NCBI RefSeq assembly: GCF_027627575.1
Contig: NZ_CP114065.1
Coordinates: forward strand, 1,178,001 to 1,242,000
Length of the DNA stretch: 64,000 bases
Direction: 5' to 3'
From: Kribbella sp. CA-293567
Lineage (GTDB): Bacteria > Actinomycetota > Actinomycetes > Propionibacteriales > Kribbellaceae
Part shown: positions 55,678 through 63,904 of the stretch, piece by piece
Layout: each line of letters opens with the position of its first letter
Numbering within the stretch: position 1 is the first letter of the stretch
The notes under the pieces: model-generated
Told to the model about the DNA's origin: nothing
What the model saw: only the letters and a program-made list of their open reading frames with translations
Database searches by the model: none
Made by a program: the position numbers and the translations under genes

Positions 55678-55690
55678 TATTCTGGGTCTC
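55678..55690 (+). promoter_or_regulatory. -10 box placing transcription start at a GTG codon
   Basis: TATTCT at 55678-55683 is a good actinobacterial -10. The usual 6-7 base spacing puts the transcription start at 55690-55691, the GTG of the leader peptide, so the mRNA is likely leaderless. Confidence 0.5.
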
Positions 55691-55774
55691 GTGAGTTACC
55701 ACGGGCAGCGATTTCCGCGCCCCGGCCGGCACAGTGGTGCCGACGGGGTGAGCTGCTGCTGCGCTCTCTCCTGA
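55691..55774 (+). CDS. Putative leaderless polycysteine leader peptide
   Basis: A 27-codon frame encoding MSYHGQRFPRPGRHSGADGV followed by SCCCALS and TGA. Three consecutive Cys codons (55754-55762) end four codons before the stop. It is too short for standard gene finding, has no ribosome binding site, and is positioned at a likely transcription start. Its final codons and stop overlap the anti-SD sequence of the attenuator. A regulatory peptide read by Cys-tRNA supply is the natural interpretation, as shown for polycysteine uORFs in mycobacteria. Confidence 0.5.
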   Translation: MSYHGQRFPRPGRHSGADGVSCCCALS

Positions 55775-55830
55775 GGTGACCGCGGCCGGTCGGGGTGTGT
55801 TCTCCCTCGGACCCGCTGCTCACAGGAGAG
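55766..55830 (+). promoter_or_regulatory. Anti-SD/SD pair forming a translational attenuator
   Basis: CTCTCCTG (55766-55773) is the exact complement of CAGGAGAG (55823-55830), the ribosome binding site of the gene at 55838. The anti-SD lies immediately after the Cys codons and overlaps the leader stop. Between them a GACCG-CGGC-CGGTC hairpin (55778-55791) can form. A ribosome stalled on the Cys codons would cover the anti-SD and free the binding site. T-box elements were considered and not supported. Confidence 0.5.
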
Positions 55831-55837
55831 ATAACCC

Positions 55838-56959
55838 ATGGCCGTACTCACTGCCGAAGAACTGAACTCCACCCTCGCCCTGCGCGACCTGGCCGATCCG
55901 GCCCAGGGCCCGCACGCGATCCAGCTGATCGTCGACCAGCTCCGTACCGCGCTCGGCCAGGCCTGGCCGTCCACGGATGCCTGGGCCCGCCGCGACCATC
56001 CGGTCGTCTCGCTGGCCGACAACTACGACAATCTCGGGTACGCCGCCGGCGCCGTCACCCGCGAAGAGCGCTACACCCGCTACGCGTCGGCCGGGCAGGT
56101 CCTGCGCAGTCACACCTCCGCGATGATCCCGCCCGCGCTGCGCGAACTGGCCACCTCCGACGCTTCCGACGTCCTGATGGTCTGCGCCGGCATCTGCTAC
56201 CGGCGCGACTCTGTCGACTGGCAGCACACCGGTACTCCGCACCAGCTGGACCTCTGGCGGATCAGCCGCAACGTCACGCTCGGAGAGCCCGAACTGGAGG
56301 GCATGATCGCCAAGCTGGTCGAGACGGTGCTGCCGGGCAGGATCTATCGCACGGTGCCGGCCGTACATCCGTACACGACCCATGGCCGGCAGATCGACGT
56401 GCTGCTCGACGATCAGTGGATCGAGATCGGCGAGTGCGGAGTCGCCGCTCCCGCCGTACTGCGCGGGGCCGGTCTCGACGAGAGCTGGACCGGCCTCGCG
56501 ATGGGATCCGGTCTCGACCGGCTTCTGATGCTGCGCAAGGGGATCCACGACATCCGGTTGCTCAGAGCAACGGATCCGCGGGTGGCCGGGCAGATGCTGG
56601 ACCTCTCGCCGTACCGGCCGGTCTCGGCGATGCCCGCCGTCCGCCGGGATCTGTCGATCGTGGTCGGTCCGGAGGTCGACCTGTCGGCCGAGCTGCTCGG
56701 GGATCGTGTGCGCGACGCGCTGGGAATCGACGCGGACGCGGCTGAGTCCGTCGAGCTCCGCAGCGAGACCGCGTACGCCGATCTCCCGGTGGCCGCTCGT
56801 GAACGCCTCCAGCTCACTCCGGGCCAGCGCAACGTGCTGATCCGGCTGATCCTTCGGCCGCTCGACCGGACCCTGACCGATACCGAGGCCAACGAGTTGC
56901 GTGATCGGGTCTACGCGGCGCTGCACGAGGGACGCGTGCTGGAACTGATCGGCCAGTAG
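55838..56959 (+). CDS. PheRS-like class II synthetase with C-terminal FDX-ACB domain
   Basis: A 373-residue protein combining a PheS-like catalytic domain with the anticodon-binding FDX-ACB domain normally at the PheT end (about 258-373, PVSAMPAVRRDLSIVV). Motif 2 is VCAGICYRRDSVDWQH (near 115-130, paired arginines kept) and motif 3 MGSGLDRLLMLRKGIHDIR (222-240). The amino-acid pocket differs from bacterial PheRS: the FPFTEPS-type strand reads HPYTTHGRQID (177-187). This mitochondrial-like architecture is a paralogue in addition to the usual pheST, which is not in this window. Translation is probably under control of the leader peptide. Confidence 0.75.
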   Translation: MAVLTAEELNSTLALRDLADPAQGPHAIQLIVDQLRTALGQAWPSTDAWARRDHPVVSLADNYDNLGYAAGAVTREERYTRYASAGQVLRSHTSAMIPPALRELATSDASDVLMVCAGICYRRDSVDWQHTGTPHQLDLWRISRNVTLGEPELEGMIAKLVETVLPGRIYRTVPAVHPYTTHGRQIDVLLDDQWIEIGECGVAAPAVLRGAGLDESWTGLAMGSGLDRLLMLRKGIHDIRLLRATDPRVAGQMLDLSPYRPVSAMPAVRRDLSIVVGPEVDLSAELLGDRVRDALGIDADAAESVELRSETAYADLPVAARERLQLTPGQRNVLIRLILRPLDRTLTDTEANELRDRVYAALHEGRVLELIGQ

Positions 56960-56963
56960 GGAT

Positions 56964-57004
56964 CCGTCGAGCCGAGCCCACCAGTGATGGGCTCGGCTCG
57001 ACGG
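56964..57004. terminator. Bidirectional terminator between the PheRS-like and GntP genes
   Basis: A 17-bp perfect stem (56964-56980 with 56988-57004) and a 7-base loop between two convergent stops (56959 and 57009). Confidence 0.88.
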
Positions 57005-57008
57005 CCGC

Positions 57009-58403
57009 CTAGATGATGACCCAGAGCAGCGACGCCATCCCGAAGCCGACCAGGGACAGCACGGTTTCCAGGACCGACCAGGTCAGCAGGGTCTCCTTGA
57101 CGGTCATGTTGAAGTACTTCGCGACGATCCAGAAGCCGCCGTCGTTGACGTGGCTGAGGATGATCGAACCGGCGCAGATGGCCGCCGCGATCAGCGCCAG
57201 GTGCGCCTGGGAGTAGCCCTCGTTCACGAGCAGCGGACCGACGATGCCGCCGGTCGTCACGATCGCCACGGTCGCCGAGCCCTGCGCGATCCGCAGGCCG
57301 CACGAAATGACGTAGGCGAGCAGCAGCACCGGAAGCCCCGCGCTGGACAGGCTCTTGGCCAGCGCGGCACCGACGCCGGTGGCGGAGATGACCGCGCCGA
57401 AGAACGCCCCCGCGCCGACCACCAGCAGGATCATGCCGACCGGCTTGAGCGAGTTGCTGCTCAGTTCGCTGAACTCCGCGTTCGTCATGCCGCGCCGGAC
57501 ACCGAGCAGGTAGTAGGCCAGCAGTACGGCGATCAGCAGCGCGACGGCCGGCGTACCGAGGAAGGTGAGCACGCTGAGCAGATCGCGGTCCGGGTCCAGC
57601 AGCAGGGTGCCGAAGGTCGCGCCGAGGATCAGCAGCAGCGGCAGCAGGATGACCGACATCACCAGGCCGAGCGACGGTTCCGGCCGCTCCTCGGCGCCGT
57701 CGTCGGCGACCAGGAACTCGTCCGGAACGCTGACCGGCACTCGCGGGGCGATGTAGAGCGGCCAGAGGACCCCGGCCACGGCGAAGGCGGGCAGTCCGCA
57801 GGCCAGGCCGATGATGATGAGCCAGCCCATGTCGACGTGCAGGAGTCCCGCGACGGCGGTCGGGCCGGGGTGCGGTGGCAGGAAGGCGTGGGTCATCGAC
57901 AGCCCGGCGAGCACCGGCAGGGCGTAGAGCACCAGCGACTTGCCGCCGCGCTTCGCCGCGACGTACACGAGCGGGGCGAGCACGAAGATGCCGATGTCGA
58001 AGAAGACCGGGATGCCGAAGATGACGCCGACCAGGCCCATCGCGATCGGGGTGCCCTTCGGGCCGAACAGCTTCAGCAGCCGGCGGCTGAGCACGTCGGC
58101 GCCCCCGGACTTCTCCAGCAGCGCGCCGAGCACGGTGCCGAGCCCGATGATCACCGCGATGTGACCGAGGATGCCGCCGAACCCCTTCTCCAGCACCGAG
58201 TCGCTCGACTTGAGCGCGGTACCGACGATGGTTCTGACGTTCAGCCCGGCCGCCAGCGCCAGGAACAGGCCGGTCGCCAGCAGCGAGATGAACGGTTCGA
58301 GCTTGATCTTGATGATCAGGAAGAGCAGCAACGCGATGGCCAGCAGACACAGCAGCAGCAGACCTGCCGTGTCGTGGTGCAGCCAGTCGATGGCTCCGGA
58401 CAT
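57009..58403 (-). CDS. GntP-family gluconate-type permease
   Basis: A 464-residue membrane protein with about 12-14 helices. IFGIPVFFDIGIFVLAPLVY and HAFLPPHPGPTAVAGLL are hallmark GntP segments. It imports sugar acids with protons. It is the last gene of the leftward unit with KDPG aldolase, deacylase and PLP enzyme, though 42 bases separate it from the aldolase. Confidence 0.92.
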   Translation of the reverse strand: MSGAIDWLHHDTAGLLLLCLLAIALLLFLIIKIKLEPFISLLATGLFLALAAGLNVRTIVGTALKSSDSVLEKGFGGILGHIAVIIGLGTVLGALLEKSGGADVLSRRLLKLFGPKGTPIAMGLVGVIFGIPVFFDIGIFVLAPLVYVAAKRGGKSLVLYALPVLAGLSMTHAFLPPHPGPTAVAGLLHVDMGWLIIIGLACGLPAFAVAGVLWPLYIAPRVPVSVPDEFLVADDGAEERPEPSLGLVMSVILLPLLLILGATFGTLLLDPDRDLLSVLTFLGTPAVALLIAVLLAYYLLGVRRGMTNAEFSELSSNSLKPVGMILLVVGAGAFFGAVISATGVGAALAKSLSSAGLPVLLLAYVISCGLRIAQGSATVAIVTTGGIVGPLLVNEGYSQAHLALIAAAICAGSIILSHVNDGGFWIVAKYFNMTVKETLLTWSVLETVLSLVGFGMASLLWVII

Positions 58404-58445
58404 GGGGACACTCCGAGGGATGGGGACAGCGGATGGGGCAGGTGC

Positions 58446-59075
58446 TCAGCTCAACGCGGCGCAGAAGGCCTTGGCGTTGGCGGTGATCCGGGGCCAGTCG
58501 GCGGCGGTGATGTCGGTGGGGGAGACGACATCGGTCCCGGCGCTGACCGCGAGCGCGCCGGCCTCGAGGAACTGCTTCGCGTTACCCGCGTTGACGCCAC
58601 CGGAGGGCACCAGCGGGACCCCGGGGAACGGGCCGTTCAGGTCTTTCAGGTACTTCGGGCCGAGGTGGTGCGCGGGGAAGATCTTGACCGCGTCAGCGCC
58701 CAGCGCCAAAGCAGTCATCACCTCGGACGGCGTGAAAGAGCCCAACACGACAGGGATTCCAGCGTCCTGCGCGGCCTTGACGATCTCGGCCGCCTCCGGA
58801 CCCTGGCCGGGCGTGACCAGGAACGCGGCGCCCGCGTCCACCGCCGAGCGCGCCTGGGCGGCGGTCTGCACGGTGCCCGCGCCGACCACGGCTCCGGTGT
58901 CACCCGAGGCCGCCCGCTCCAGGTGCCTGGGCAGGTCCGGCGTGGTGAAGGTCAGCTCGATCACATGGATGCCGCCGGCAACGAGTGCGGAGCACAGGTC
59001 GCGCGCGTCGTCGAGCGCCGGCGCCCGTACGACGCTCAGCACCCGGTCGGCACGGAGCAGGTCAAGGGTGGTCAT
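58446..59075 (-). CDS. eda: 2-keto-3-deoxy-6-phosphogluconate aldolase
   Basis: A 209-residue class I aldolase of the Entner-Doudoroff type. VIELTFTTPDLPRHLE (near 38) carries the catalytic Glu; AVVGAGTVQT and the Schiff-base Lys in ADAVKIFPAHHLGPKYL (near 130-146) follow, then PSGGVNAGN. It splits KDPG to pyruvate and glyceraldehyde-3-phosphate. Overlaps the deacylase by four bases. Confidence 0.9.
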   Translation of the reverse strand: MTTLDLLRADRVLSVVRAPALDDARDLCSALVAGGIHVIELTFTTPDLPRHLERAASGDTGAVVGAGTVQTAAQARSAVDAGAAFLVTPGQGPEAAEIVKAAQDAGIPVVLGSFTPSEVMTALALGADAVKIFPAHHLGPKYLKDLNGPFPGVPLVPSGGVNAGNAKQFLEAGALAVSAGTDVVSPTDITAADWPRITANAKAFCAALS

Positions 59076-60715
59076 CTGGTTCCTTCCAGGGAGGTACGGC
59101 GGATCGCGCGGCCGGGCAGGGCGTCGGTGCGGTGGCCGTCGTCGATGACGGGCACCCCGCCGACCAGCACCCAGGGGATGCCTTCGGCCTGCTGACGGGG
59201 GTGGTCGAAGGTGGCGGTGTCCCGCACCCCGGCGGGGTCGAAGAGCACCAGGTCCGCGTGGTACCCCTCGCGCACCAGCCCACGGTCGACCAGTCGCAGT
59301 CGCTGCGCGGGACGCCCGGTCAGGTGGTGGATGCAGTCGGCCAGCTCGAGCACGCCGAGGTCGCGGACGTAGTGGGCGAGGTAGCGGGGGAACGTGCCCC
59401 AGGCCCGCGGATGGGGTTTGCCGCCGACCAGGATCGCGTCCGAACCACCGGTGTGGGTCGGGTGCTCCATGATCGCCTGCACGTTCTCCTCGTGGCCGAC
59501 GTGCTGCAGGATGGTGGTCGCCAGGTTGTCGCGGATCAGCAGGTCGAAGAACACCTCGGTGGGCGCCTGACCCGAGGCCGCCGCGAGCGCCGCGACGGTG
59601 TGGCCGACCGCGCTGTTCAGCTCCGGGTTCTTCACCCCGCCGATCTCGATGGTGTTCCAGTCGGTCACGCAGCCGTGGCAGCCGTCGGTGCCGACCTGCT
59701 CCAGCTCGTAGCCGATCCGGTCGCGGTCGGCCGGATCGGACAGCCGGGCGATCAGCGCGTCGGCGCCGCCCTCCGCGCTCCAGCTCGGCAGGATCGCCGA
59801 CAAGGTCGTTGCGCCAGGCAAGTAAGGGTAGGTGTCGGTGGTGATGTCGACGCCGTCGGCGAGGGCCTGGTCGATCATCGCGAGCAGGTCGACGCCACGG
59901 CCCTTGTTCGGCTCGAAGTTCATCGTCGCGTGGGTCAGGTGCAGCGCGCACCCCGACAGGCGCGCGATCTCGACCATCTCGCCGTACGCCTCCAGAGCGC
60001 CCTTGCCGTACGAGCGCTGGTGCGGGCTGTAGTAGCCGCCGTACTCCGCGACGACCTTGCACAGCTCGACGAGCTCACTGGTACCGGCGAACATGCCGGG
60101 CGTGTAGGTGAGCCCACTGCTCATCCCGACAGCACCCTGCTGCAGGCCTTCGGCGAGCAGCCGCTTCATCTCGGCCAGCTCGGCCGCGGTCGCCGGCCGG
60201 TTCTCGGTGCCGACCACCATCATCCGCAGCGTGCCCTGCGGAACCAGGTACGCCGCGTTGCAGGCGATGCCCTGGTCGAGCCGGTCCAGATAGCCCACCA
60301 CCGTCGACCAGGAGAAGTCGAAGTCGTCCGGCTCTCCGTTCCAGCCCGCGATCTGCCGCCGGACGGCGACCCGGGTGACGTCGTCGATCGGCGCGAACGA
60401 CAGTCCGTCCTGACCGAGCACCTCCAGCGTGACCCCCTGACTGACCTTCGCCGTGTGGTCGGGGTTCGCCAGAATCTGCAGGTCGGAGTGCGCGTGCATG
60501 TCGATGAAGCCGGGCGCGACGATCAGGCCGGTGGCGTCGATGGTCCGGCCGGTCCGCGGTTCGCTGCCCGGCAGGTAGTTGCCAACAGCCACTATCCGGC
60601 CCTCGTCGACCACCACGTCGGCACGGATCCCGGCGCTACCGGAGCCGTCGACGACGGTGCCGCCGGTGATCAGCAGCGACCGGGGTGGGGCGGGGAAGGA
60701 ATCGGGGCCGGTCAT
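59072..60715 (-). CDS. N-acyl-D-amino-acid deacylase (amidohydrolase)
   Basis: A 547-residue metal hydrolase of the D-aminoacylase type. TGLIVAPGFIDMHAHSDL holds the HxH metal site (near 75-77), and GMSSGLTYTPG and HLTHATMN are typical. The ATG at 60715 is used; an upstream extension of the frame is not conserved in character. Family members release acetate from N-acetyl-D-amino acids; with its neighbours the best candidate substrate here is N-acetyl-D-glucosaminate. One-base overlap with the PLP gene. Confidence 0.82.
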   Translation of the reverse strand: MTGPDSFPAPPRSLLITGGTVVDGSGSAGIRADVVVDEGRIVAVGNYLPGSEPRTGRTIDATGLIVAPGFIDMHAHSDLQILANPDHTAKVSQGVTLEVLGQDGLSFAPIDDVTRVAVRRQIAGWNGEPDDFDFSWSTVVGYLDRLDQGIACNAAYLVPQGTLRMMVVGTENRPATAAELAEMKRLLAEGLQQGAVGMSSGLTYTPGMFAGTSELVELCKVVAEYGGYYSPHQRSYGKGALEAYGEMVEIARLSGCALHLTHATMNFEPNKGRGVDLLAMIDQALADGVDITTDTYPYLPGATTLSAILPSWSAEGGADALIARLSDPADRDRIGYELEQVGTDGCHGCVTDWNTIEIGGVKNPELNSAVGHTVAALAAASGQAPTEVFFDLLIRDNLATTILQHVGHEENVQAIMEHPTHTGGSDAILVGGKPHPRAWGTFPRYLAHYVRDLGVLELADCIHHLTGRPAQRLRLVDRGLVREGYHADLVLFDPAGVRDTATFDHPRQQAEGIPWVLVGGVPVIDDGHRTDALPGRAIRRTSLEGTR

Positions 60716-62022
60716 CAGAAGAAGGTCCGGATCAGGTCGACGACCACCGGGTCGTCGGCGTCGGGGTCGTCGACGACGGGGATCAGGCCCCACTTGTCGA
60801 ACGCCGTACACGGATGCGAGAGGCCGACCCGCAACTCGTCGCCGATCACCAGCGGCGGCTCGCCGTCGGGGGAGAAGCGCAGGAAGCCGTGCTGGTCGTT
60901 GAGCTTGGTCACGGTCATCCCCTCGACCGGGCGGGCGTGCTCCGCAGCGGATCGCGGCCGGAGCAGCTGCGGCTCGGGAAGCCCTTCGTCATAAGGGAGA
61001 TCGCGCTTGCCGGCGTCGAAGATCGCCAGTCCGGCTTCGGGTTGTGAGGAGATCCGGACCCAGCCGTGCATGGCGGGGACGAGCCTGTCGCCGTCCGTTC
61101 GCGGCGCCGAGCCCAGAGGTGAGATCCTGCGGTAGTAGCCGTCGTCGTGAGCGATGTACGCGCCGGACCGCAGTACGACGTGGGCGCCGTCCTTGGTGAG
61201 CGGAGCCAGGACCTGCGCCACCTGCTCGAAGTACGCGCTGCCACCCGCGCTGACCACAGGCACCACGTCTGCGTCGTACTGCAGGCCGGTGTGGACGGCA
61301 GCCAGGTCACGGAGATAGGAGCGGACGTGCTCGAGCCCCTCCTCGTCGGCGCCGTGCGCGATCGCTCCTTCGTAGCCGGCGACTCCTGCGAGCCGCAGTG
61401 TGGGCGCAGCGGCGATCGCGGCGCCGACGGCCAGGCCGGTCTCGACATCACGTGCGCCAGTGCGGCCGTTGGCTCCACCGACCTCCACCAGTACGTCGAG
61501 CGGCCGTGCGCCGGCGTCGACGTACGCCGACCTCGCGGCCTCCAGGAGCTCCACAGTGCGCACCGAGTCGGCCCACACCATCACCTCGAACGACGGATCG
61601 GCCGCGAGCTCGTCCGCGATCCACCGGAGTTGCAGCGGGGACACCACCGAATTGGCGACCATCACCCGGCTCACGCCGAAGGCCCGGGCGACGCCGAGCT
61701 GGAAGGCGTTCGCCAGGGTGATGCCCCAGGCGCCGGCTTCGAGCTGCTTGGCCCAGAGCGCGGGGGCCATGGTGGTCTTGCCGTGCGGCGCCAGCTGAAC
61801 GCCGTGCTCGGCGCACCAGCGGGCGAGCGTCTCGACGTTGTGCTGCAGGCCGGGCGCGGAGAGAGTGAGAAGAGGCGTCGGCAGCTCCGACAGGCGGGGC
61901 TTGCCGGTCAGTACGTCGGCGACGGTCCGGCCCCAGAAGGCGGGTGGCAACGCCTTGTCCTGCCAGCTCACGGGCTGGTCGGCGAGGGCTGCGACGGCGG
62001 CGGCATCGTACGGAGCTGACAT
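60715..62022 (-). CDS. D-serine dehydratase/D-threonine aldolase-like PLP enzyme
   Basis: A 435-residue fold-type III PLP enzyme (alanine-racemase barrel, DSD-like). The PLP Lys is in LAPHGKTTMAPALW (near 98-111), NSVVSPLQLRW and DVLVEVGGANGRTG follow. The C-terminal zinc-ligand pair H-x-C appears as SHPCTAFDKW near 405. In the proposed pathway it would dehydrate D-glucosaminate to 2-keto-3-deoxygluconate. Start at 62022, divergent from kdgK with an IclR-type operator between. Confidence 0.82.
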   Translation of the reverse strand: MSAPYDAAAVAALADQPVSWQDKALPPAFWGRTVADVLTGKPRLSELPTPLLTLSAPGLQHNVETLARWCAEHGVQLAPHGKTTMAPALWAKQLEAGAWGITLANAFQLGVARAFGVSRVMVANSVVSPLQLRWIADELAADPSFEVMVWADSVRTVELLEAARSAYVDAGARPLDVLVEVGGANGRTGARDVETGLAVGAAIAAAPTLRLAGVAGYEGAIAHGADEEGLEHVRSYLRDLAAVHTGLQYDADVVPVVSAGGSAYFEQVAQVLAPLTKDGAHVVLRSGAYIAHDDGYYRRISPLGSAPRTDGDRLVPAMHGWVRISSQPEAGLAIFDAGKRDLPYDEGLPEPQLLRPRSAAEHARPVEGMTVTKLNDQHGFLRFSPDGEPPLVIGDELRVGLSHPCTAFDKWGLIPVVDDPDADDPVVVDLIRTFF

Positions 62023-62048
62023 GACGTCCTCTGCACTCGGTTGCATTC

Positions 62049-62068
62049 TGCGCAACGTTCGTTGCGCA
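62049..62068. promoter_or_regulatory. Perfect palindrome TGCGCAACG-TT-CGTTGCGCA, likely IclR operator
   Basis: A 9+2+9 perfect palindrome in the 116-bp divergent gap. Copies of GCATTCTG flank it. Its TTGCGCAA-type core is typical of IclR operators. The IclR gene at 63155 is the obvious partner. Confidence 0.6.
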
Positions 62069-62138
62069 TTCTGATGTATCGGTTGTAGCATCGGGCCAGA
62101 ACTTCCGTCAACGACAGCTCGCCCGAGAGGACTCATCG

Positions 62139-63158
62139 ATGGCCGATCTGGTACCTCGGGTGATCTGTCTGGGCGAGGCGATGATCATGCTGGCGGCCGA
62201 GACGGGCGCCCCGCTGGAAGACGTCGAGACGTTCCGGCGTTCGGTCGGCGGTGCCGAGTGCAACGTCGCCGGTGGGCTGGCCGCGCTCGGCGTGCCGACC
62301 GGGTGGATCTCGCGCTTGGGTGCCGACGGTTTCGGCCGGCATGTACTGCGCGACCTGGAGAGCCGTGGGGTCGAGGTGGGTGGAGTCGAGGACGACCCGA
62401 CCCGGCCGACCGGGCTGTATGTGAAGCACACGATCAACGGCCGGACGCGGATGCACTACTACCGGTCCGGTTCGGCGGCCGCAGCCATGGACGCCGACTT
62501 CCTGGACCGCCCCGCAGTGCGCAACCGACTGGTGGGCGCTGAGCTCGTGCACACCACTGGCATCACTGCCGCGATCTCGACCACTGCTGCTGAGCTACTG
62601 GATCGACTGGCGGCTCTGCGGGACACCTTGGGCTTCACCTTGAGTGTCGACCTCAACTGGCGTCCGGCGCTGTGGCGTGACGCTGATCCGGCGCCGCTGT
62701 GGCGACTGTTGCGCGCGGCGGACGTCGTACTGATCGGTGCTGACGAGGCTGCGGTGTTCGCCGGGACCGGTGACCCGGATGAGTTGCGGGAGTTGCTCGG
62801 GCCGCGCGCGACAATCGTGGTGAAGTCGGATGCGCACGTGGCGCTCGCGCTGGAGCCCGGCGGACGGCGTACTGAGGTGCCGGCGCTGACTGTCGAGGTA
62901 GTAGAGCCGGTGGGGGCCGGAGACGCGTTTGCTGCCGGCTACCTGGCAGGGACGCTGCAGGGGTTGCCGATGGAGCAGCGGTTGCGGTTGGGGCATCTGA
63001 GCGCTGCGACAGTGTTGGCTGTGCCCGACGACCACGCGACGCCCCCTGACGCTTCGACCCGGCAGGCGTTGCTCGACTGCTCCGAAGAAGAGTGGGCCGG
63101 CACCCAGGTGGGTCCGGCCGGAATCAGGTCGCCGGCGCTGGTGGGAGGTCTGGCGTGA
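62139..63158 (+). CDS. kdgK: 2-keto-3-deoxygluconate kinase (PfkB family)
   Basis: A 339-residue sugar kinase. ICLGEAMIML and RRSVGGAECNVAGGLAALG are the PfkB N-terminal blocks; GRTRMHYYRSGSAA (near 103-116) is typical of KdgK, and the anion hole/catalytic Asp are in VEPVGAGDAFAAGYLAG (near 255-271). It supplies KDPG to the aldolase of the divergent unit. Overlaps the IclR gene by four bases. Confidence 0.88.
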   Translation: MADLVPRVICLGEAMIMLAAETGAPLEDVETFRRSVGGAECNVAGGLAALGVPTGWISRLGADGFGRHVLRDLESRGVEVGGVEDDPTRPTGLYVKHTINGRTRMHYYRSGSAAAAMDADFLDRPAVRNRLVGAELVHTTGITAAISTTAAELLDRLAALRDTLGFTLSVDLNWRPALWRDADPAPLWRLLRAADVVLIGADEAAVFAGTGDPDELRELLGPRATIVVKSDAHVALALEPGGRRTEVPALTVEVVEPVGAGDAFAAGYLAGTLQGLPMEQRLRLGHLSAATVLAVPDDHATPPDASTRQALLDCSEEEWAGTQVGPAGIRSPALVGGLA

Positions 63159-63889
63159 GTCAAAGTCTGGCTAGAGCCCTGCAGATCCTGGTCAGCCTGG
63201 GGGAGGGCGACCGCTCGCTCGACCAGCTGGCAACGGAGCTCGACGTCCACAAGACGACAGTGCTGCGGCTGCTGCGGACGATGGAGGCCGAGCGGTTCGT
63301 GCGACGCGACGAGGCGCACCGCTACCGGTTGGGCTCGCGGCTGTTCTCGCTGGCCGACGCGGCGCGGGAACAGCACGTCGTACGGGCCGTTGCTGCTCCG
63401 CATCTGCGGCAGCTGAACCAGCGGACCGGCCAGACGGTGCATCTGGCGGCGTACGAGAACGGGCAGGTGATCTACATCGACAAGCTCGACAGTGTGCAGT
63501 CGGTGCGGATGTACAGCCAGATCGGCGTACCGGCGGCGTTGCACTGCACCGCTGTCGGCAAGGTGCTGCTGGCCGCGCAACCGAAGCGCCAGCGGGAGGG
63601 CCTGCTGACCACCATCGAGTACCACCGGTTCACGCCGAACACGATCTCCGGGCCGGACGAGCTGCGCGACGAGCTCGACCTGGTCCGGTCGCAGGGCTGG
63701 GCGCACGACCGGGCCGAGCACGAGTCGTTCATCAACTGCATCGGAGCGCCGATCGTCGAGCGCTCCGGACGGGTGGTGGGCGCCGTCTCCGTCTCGGTGC
63801 CGGACGTCCTGCTGAACTACGAGCAGGTGCTGGAGCTGCTGCCCGACCTGCTCGCCACCACGGCCGCCATCGGCGCCGACTACAACTGA
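63155..63889 (+). CDS. IclR-family transcriptional regulator
   Basis: A 244-residue regulator. The N-terminal winged helix (about 3-60, LDQLATELDVHKTTVLRLLR) is followed by the IclR ligand domain (about 75-240) with CTAVGKVLLA and GAPIVERSGRVVGAVSVS. GTG start overlaps the kdgK stop. It probably controls both arms of the cluster through the palindrome at 62049. Confidence 0.92.
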   Translation: MSQSLARALQILVSLGEGDRSLDQLATELDVHKTTVLRLLRTMEAERFVRRDEAHRYRLGSRLFSLADAAREQHVVRAVAAPHLRQLNQRTGQTVHLAAYENGQVIYIDKLDSVQSVRMYSQIGVPAALHCTAVGKVLLAAQPKRQREGLLTTIEYHRFTPNTISGPDELRDELDLVRSQGWAHDRAEHESFINCIGAPIVERSGRVVGAVSVSVPDVLLNYEQVLELLPDLLATTAAIGADYN

Positions 63890-63904
63890 GAGGTTCCTCC
63901 CCAG

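Noticed and set aside
55691..55837. T-box riboswitch ahead of the PheRS-like gene
   Set aside because: GAGGTGACCGCGG resembles the T-box sequence but lacks the UGGN bulge that pairs with uncharged tRNA, and no stem I with a Phe specifier is visible. The leader-peptide model explains the sequence better.
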